Shown here one piece after another: positions 4,948-5,563 of a stretch of 5,563 bases of DNA. This stretch comes from Planctomycetota bacterium (lineage in GTDB: Bacteria > Planctomycetota > Phycisphaerae > Phycisphaerales > UBA1924): contig JAEYVB010000341.1 in assembly GCA_023429345.1 (NCBI GenBank), positions 1-5,563 of the forward strand, read 5' to 3'. Under the pieces are notes generated by a model. It ran no database searches and was not told the DNA's origin. It saw nothing but the letters and a program-made list of their open reading frames with translations. Each line of letters starts with the position of its first letter. Within the stretch, counting starts at the first letter, position 1. Made by a program: the position numbers and the translations under genes.

Positions 4948-5563
4948 TCACACTCCAGACGCCCCGCCCGCCCGCGCAGGTGCGGCCCGGCGGGACGGGA
5001 GCTTGCTCGGCGGGCTCCAGCCGCACTCCGGGCAGTGGGCCGCGGGTAACCCTGCCATCGGATATGCGCACCGCGCGCAGCGGCCCCGGCGCACCCGAAT
5101 CTGGCGGCGCGCCTGTAGTATGGCGAACAAGGCCGCAGCGATGCCGATCCAATACAACGCGAAGTTTGCGGCGAAGCGCGGCCAGATAGGGCGAAGCGGG
5201 AAGGCCAGCCGGTTGCTGTGAGCCATGTGCGCGTACCACTCCGGACGCCAGCCCCATTGCAGCCGATAACTGGGCGAATCGACCTCTACCCAGTACGCCA
5301 TCGAGGGCCAAGGCCAGCCGAGGGCGTGCTGCTGCCGCGAAATATAGGGTGGCAATACCTCGCCACGACCGCGAGCGAGTTCGCGCAGAGGTCCCCACGA
5401 CGGCGGCGCCCCGTTCGGGCCATCGCGTATCTCAGCGAGCGTTTTCGTGGCGGCCCCGAACCACTCCTCTCGTTCCGTAGCGTCCCGCCCCTCTGCCTCG
5501 AACGTTTGAAATATCCAGAACTCGCGCGCGCCGAACTTCATGCGGGGTGTGGCCCCGCCGAAT
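4948..5563 (-). CDS. Planctomycete-type membrane protein with C-terminal zinc ribbon (5' end outside window)
   Basis: The frame stays open to the right edge (…F-G-G-A-T-P-R before ATG 5541), so the gene probably starts outside the window, likely with an N-terminal membrane anchor. ATG 5541 is only an internal possibility. Counting from that Met, a 100-120 residue soluble region rich in Trp and Tyr leads to FPLRPIWPRFAANF, then one membrane helix (about 122-142), a basic stretch (ARRQIRVRRGR), and a zinc ribbon CARC (C155, C158)...CPEC (C170, C173). A Pro/Ala/Arg tail ends at TGA 4948-4950. I recall this arrangement, with a PLRPIWPGF-like run before the helix and a short ribbon after it, from many uncharacterised Phycisphaerae proteins. 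The four cysteines could bind one zinc. Function is unknown. The domain would probably sit at the cytoplasmic face next to the positively charged end of the helix. Confidence 0.82.
   Translation of the reverse strand, partial: FGGATPRMKFGAREFWIFQTFEAEGRDATEREEWFGAATKTLAEIRDGPNGAPPSWGPLRELARGRGEVLPPYISRQQHALGWPWPSMAYWVEVDSPSYRLQWGWRPEWYAHMAHSNRLAFPLRPIWPRFAANFALYWIGIAAALFAILQARRQIRVRRGRCARCAYPMAGLPAAHCPECGWSPPSKLPSRRAAPARAGGASGV

Noticed and set aside
1..5563. tRNA, rRNA or known riboswitch genes
   Set aside because: No cloverleaf-like sequence, conserved rRNA segment or recognisable riboswitch core was seen on either strand by eye.

Overview
The window is GC-rich bacterial DNA, most likely from a planctomycete of the Phycisphaerae type. 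The best clue is the protein at the right edge. It has one membrane segment followed by a basic stretch and a short CxxC...CPxCG zinc ribbon, an architecture I associate with many hypothetical proteins of that group. Placement rests on recalled family resemblance and was not tested by a search.

Layout, left to right. (1) The 3' part of a cation:proton antiporter with a C-terminal TrkA-N/RCK nucleotide-binding domain, running in from the left edge on +. (2) After 46 bp, a two-domain + strand gene fusing phosphatidylglycerophosphate synthase (PgsA) to phosphatidylglycerophosphatase A (PgpA). These are the two consecutive steps from CDP-diacylglycerol to phosphatidylglycerol. (3) Convergent with it, with a single base between the stop codons, a PrsW-family intramembrane metalloprotease on -. 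(4) Upstream of prsW on -, a VOC/PhnB-like small protein, and before that a possible 38-codon small ORF. (5) Divergent from these, a + strand metallo-beta-lactamase-fold hydrolase with an HADPDH version of the metal motif. (6) A gene-free stretch of about 500 bp (4441-4947) between two converging genes, packed with direct and inverted repeats. (7) On -, the C-terminal part of the planctomycete-type zinc-ribbon membrane protein, running off the right edge.

The genes do not form one obvious pathway. The membrane theme (ion exchange, phospholipid synthesis, intramembrane proteolysis) may be chance, and no sigma/anti-sigma partner for PrsW is present. The parts most worth a second look are the PgsA-PgpA fusion and the composite repeat region. 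That region holds two 33-bp direct repeats and two 41-bp direct repeats that share a 14-bp sequence in opposite orientations, overlapping and mutually exclusive hairpins, and six tandem units of about 21 bp with an invariant 9-bp core.
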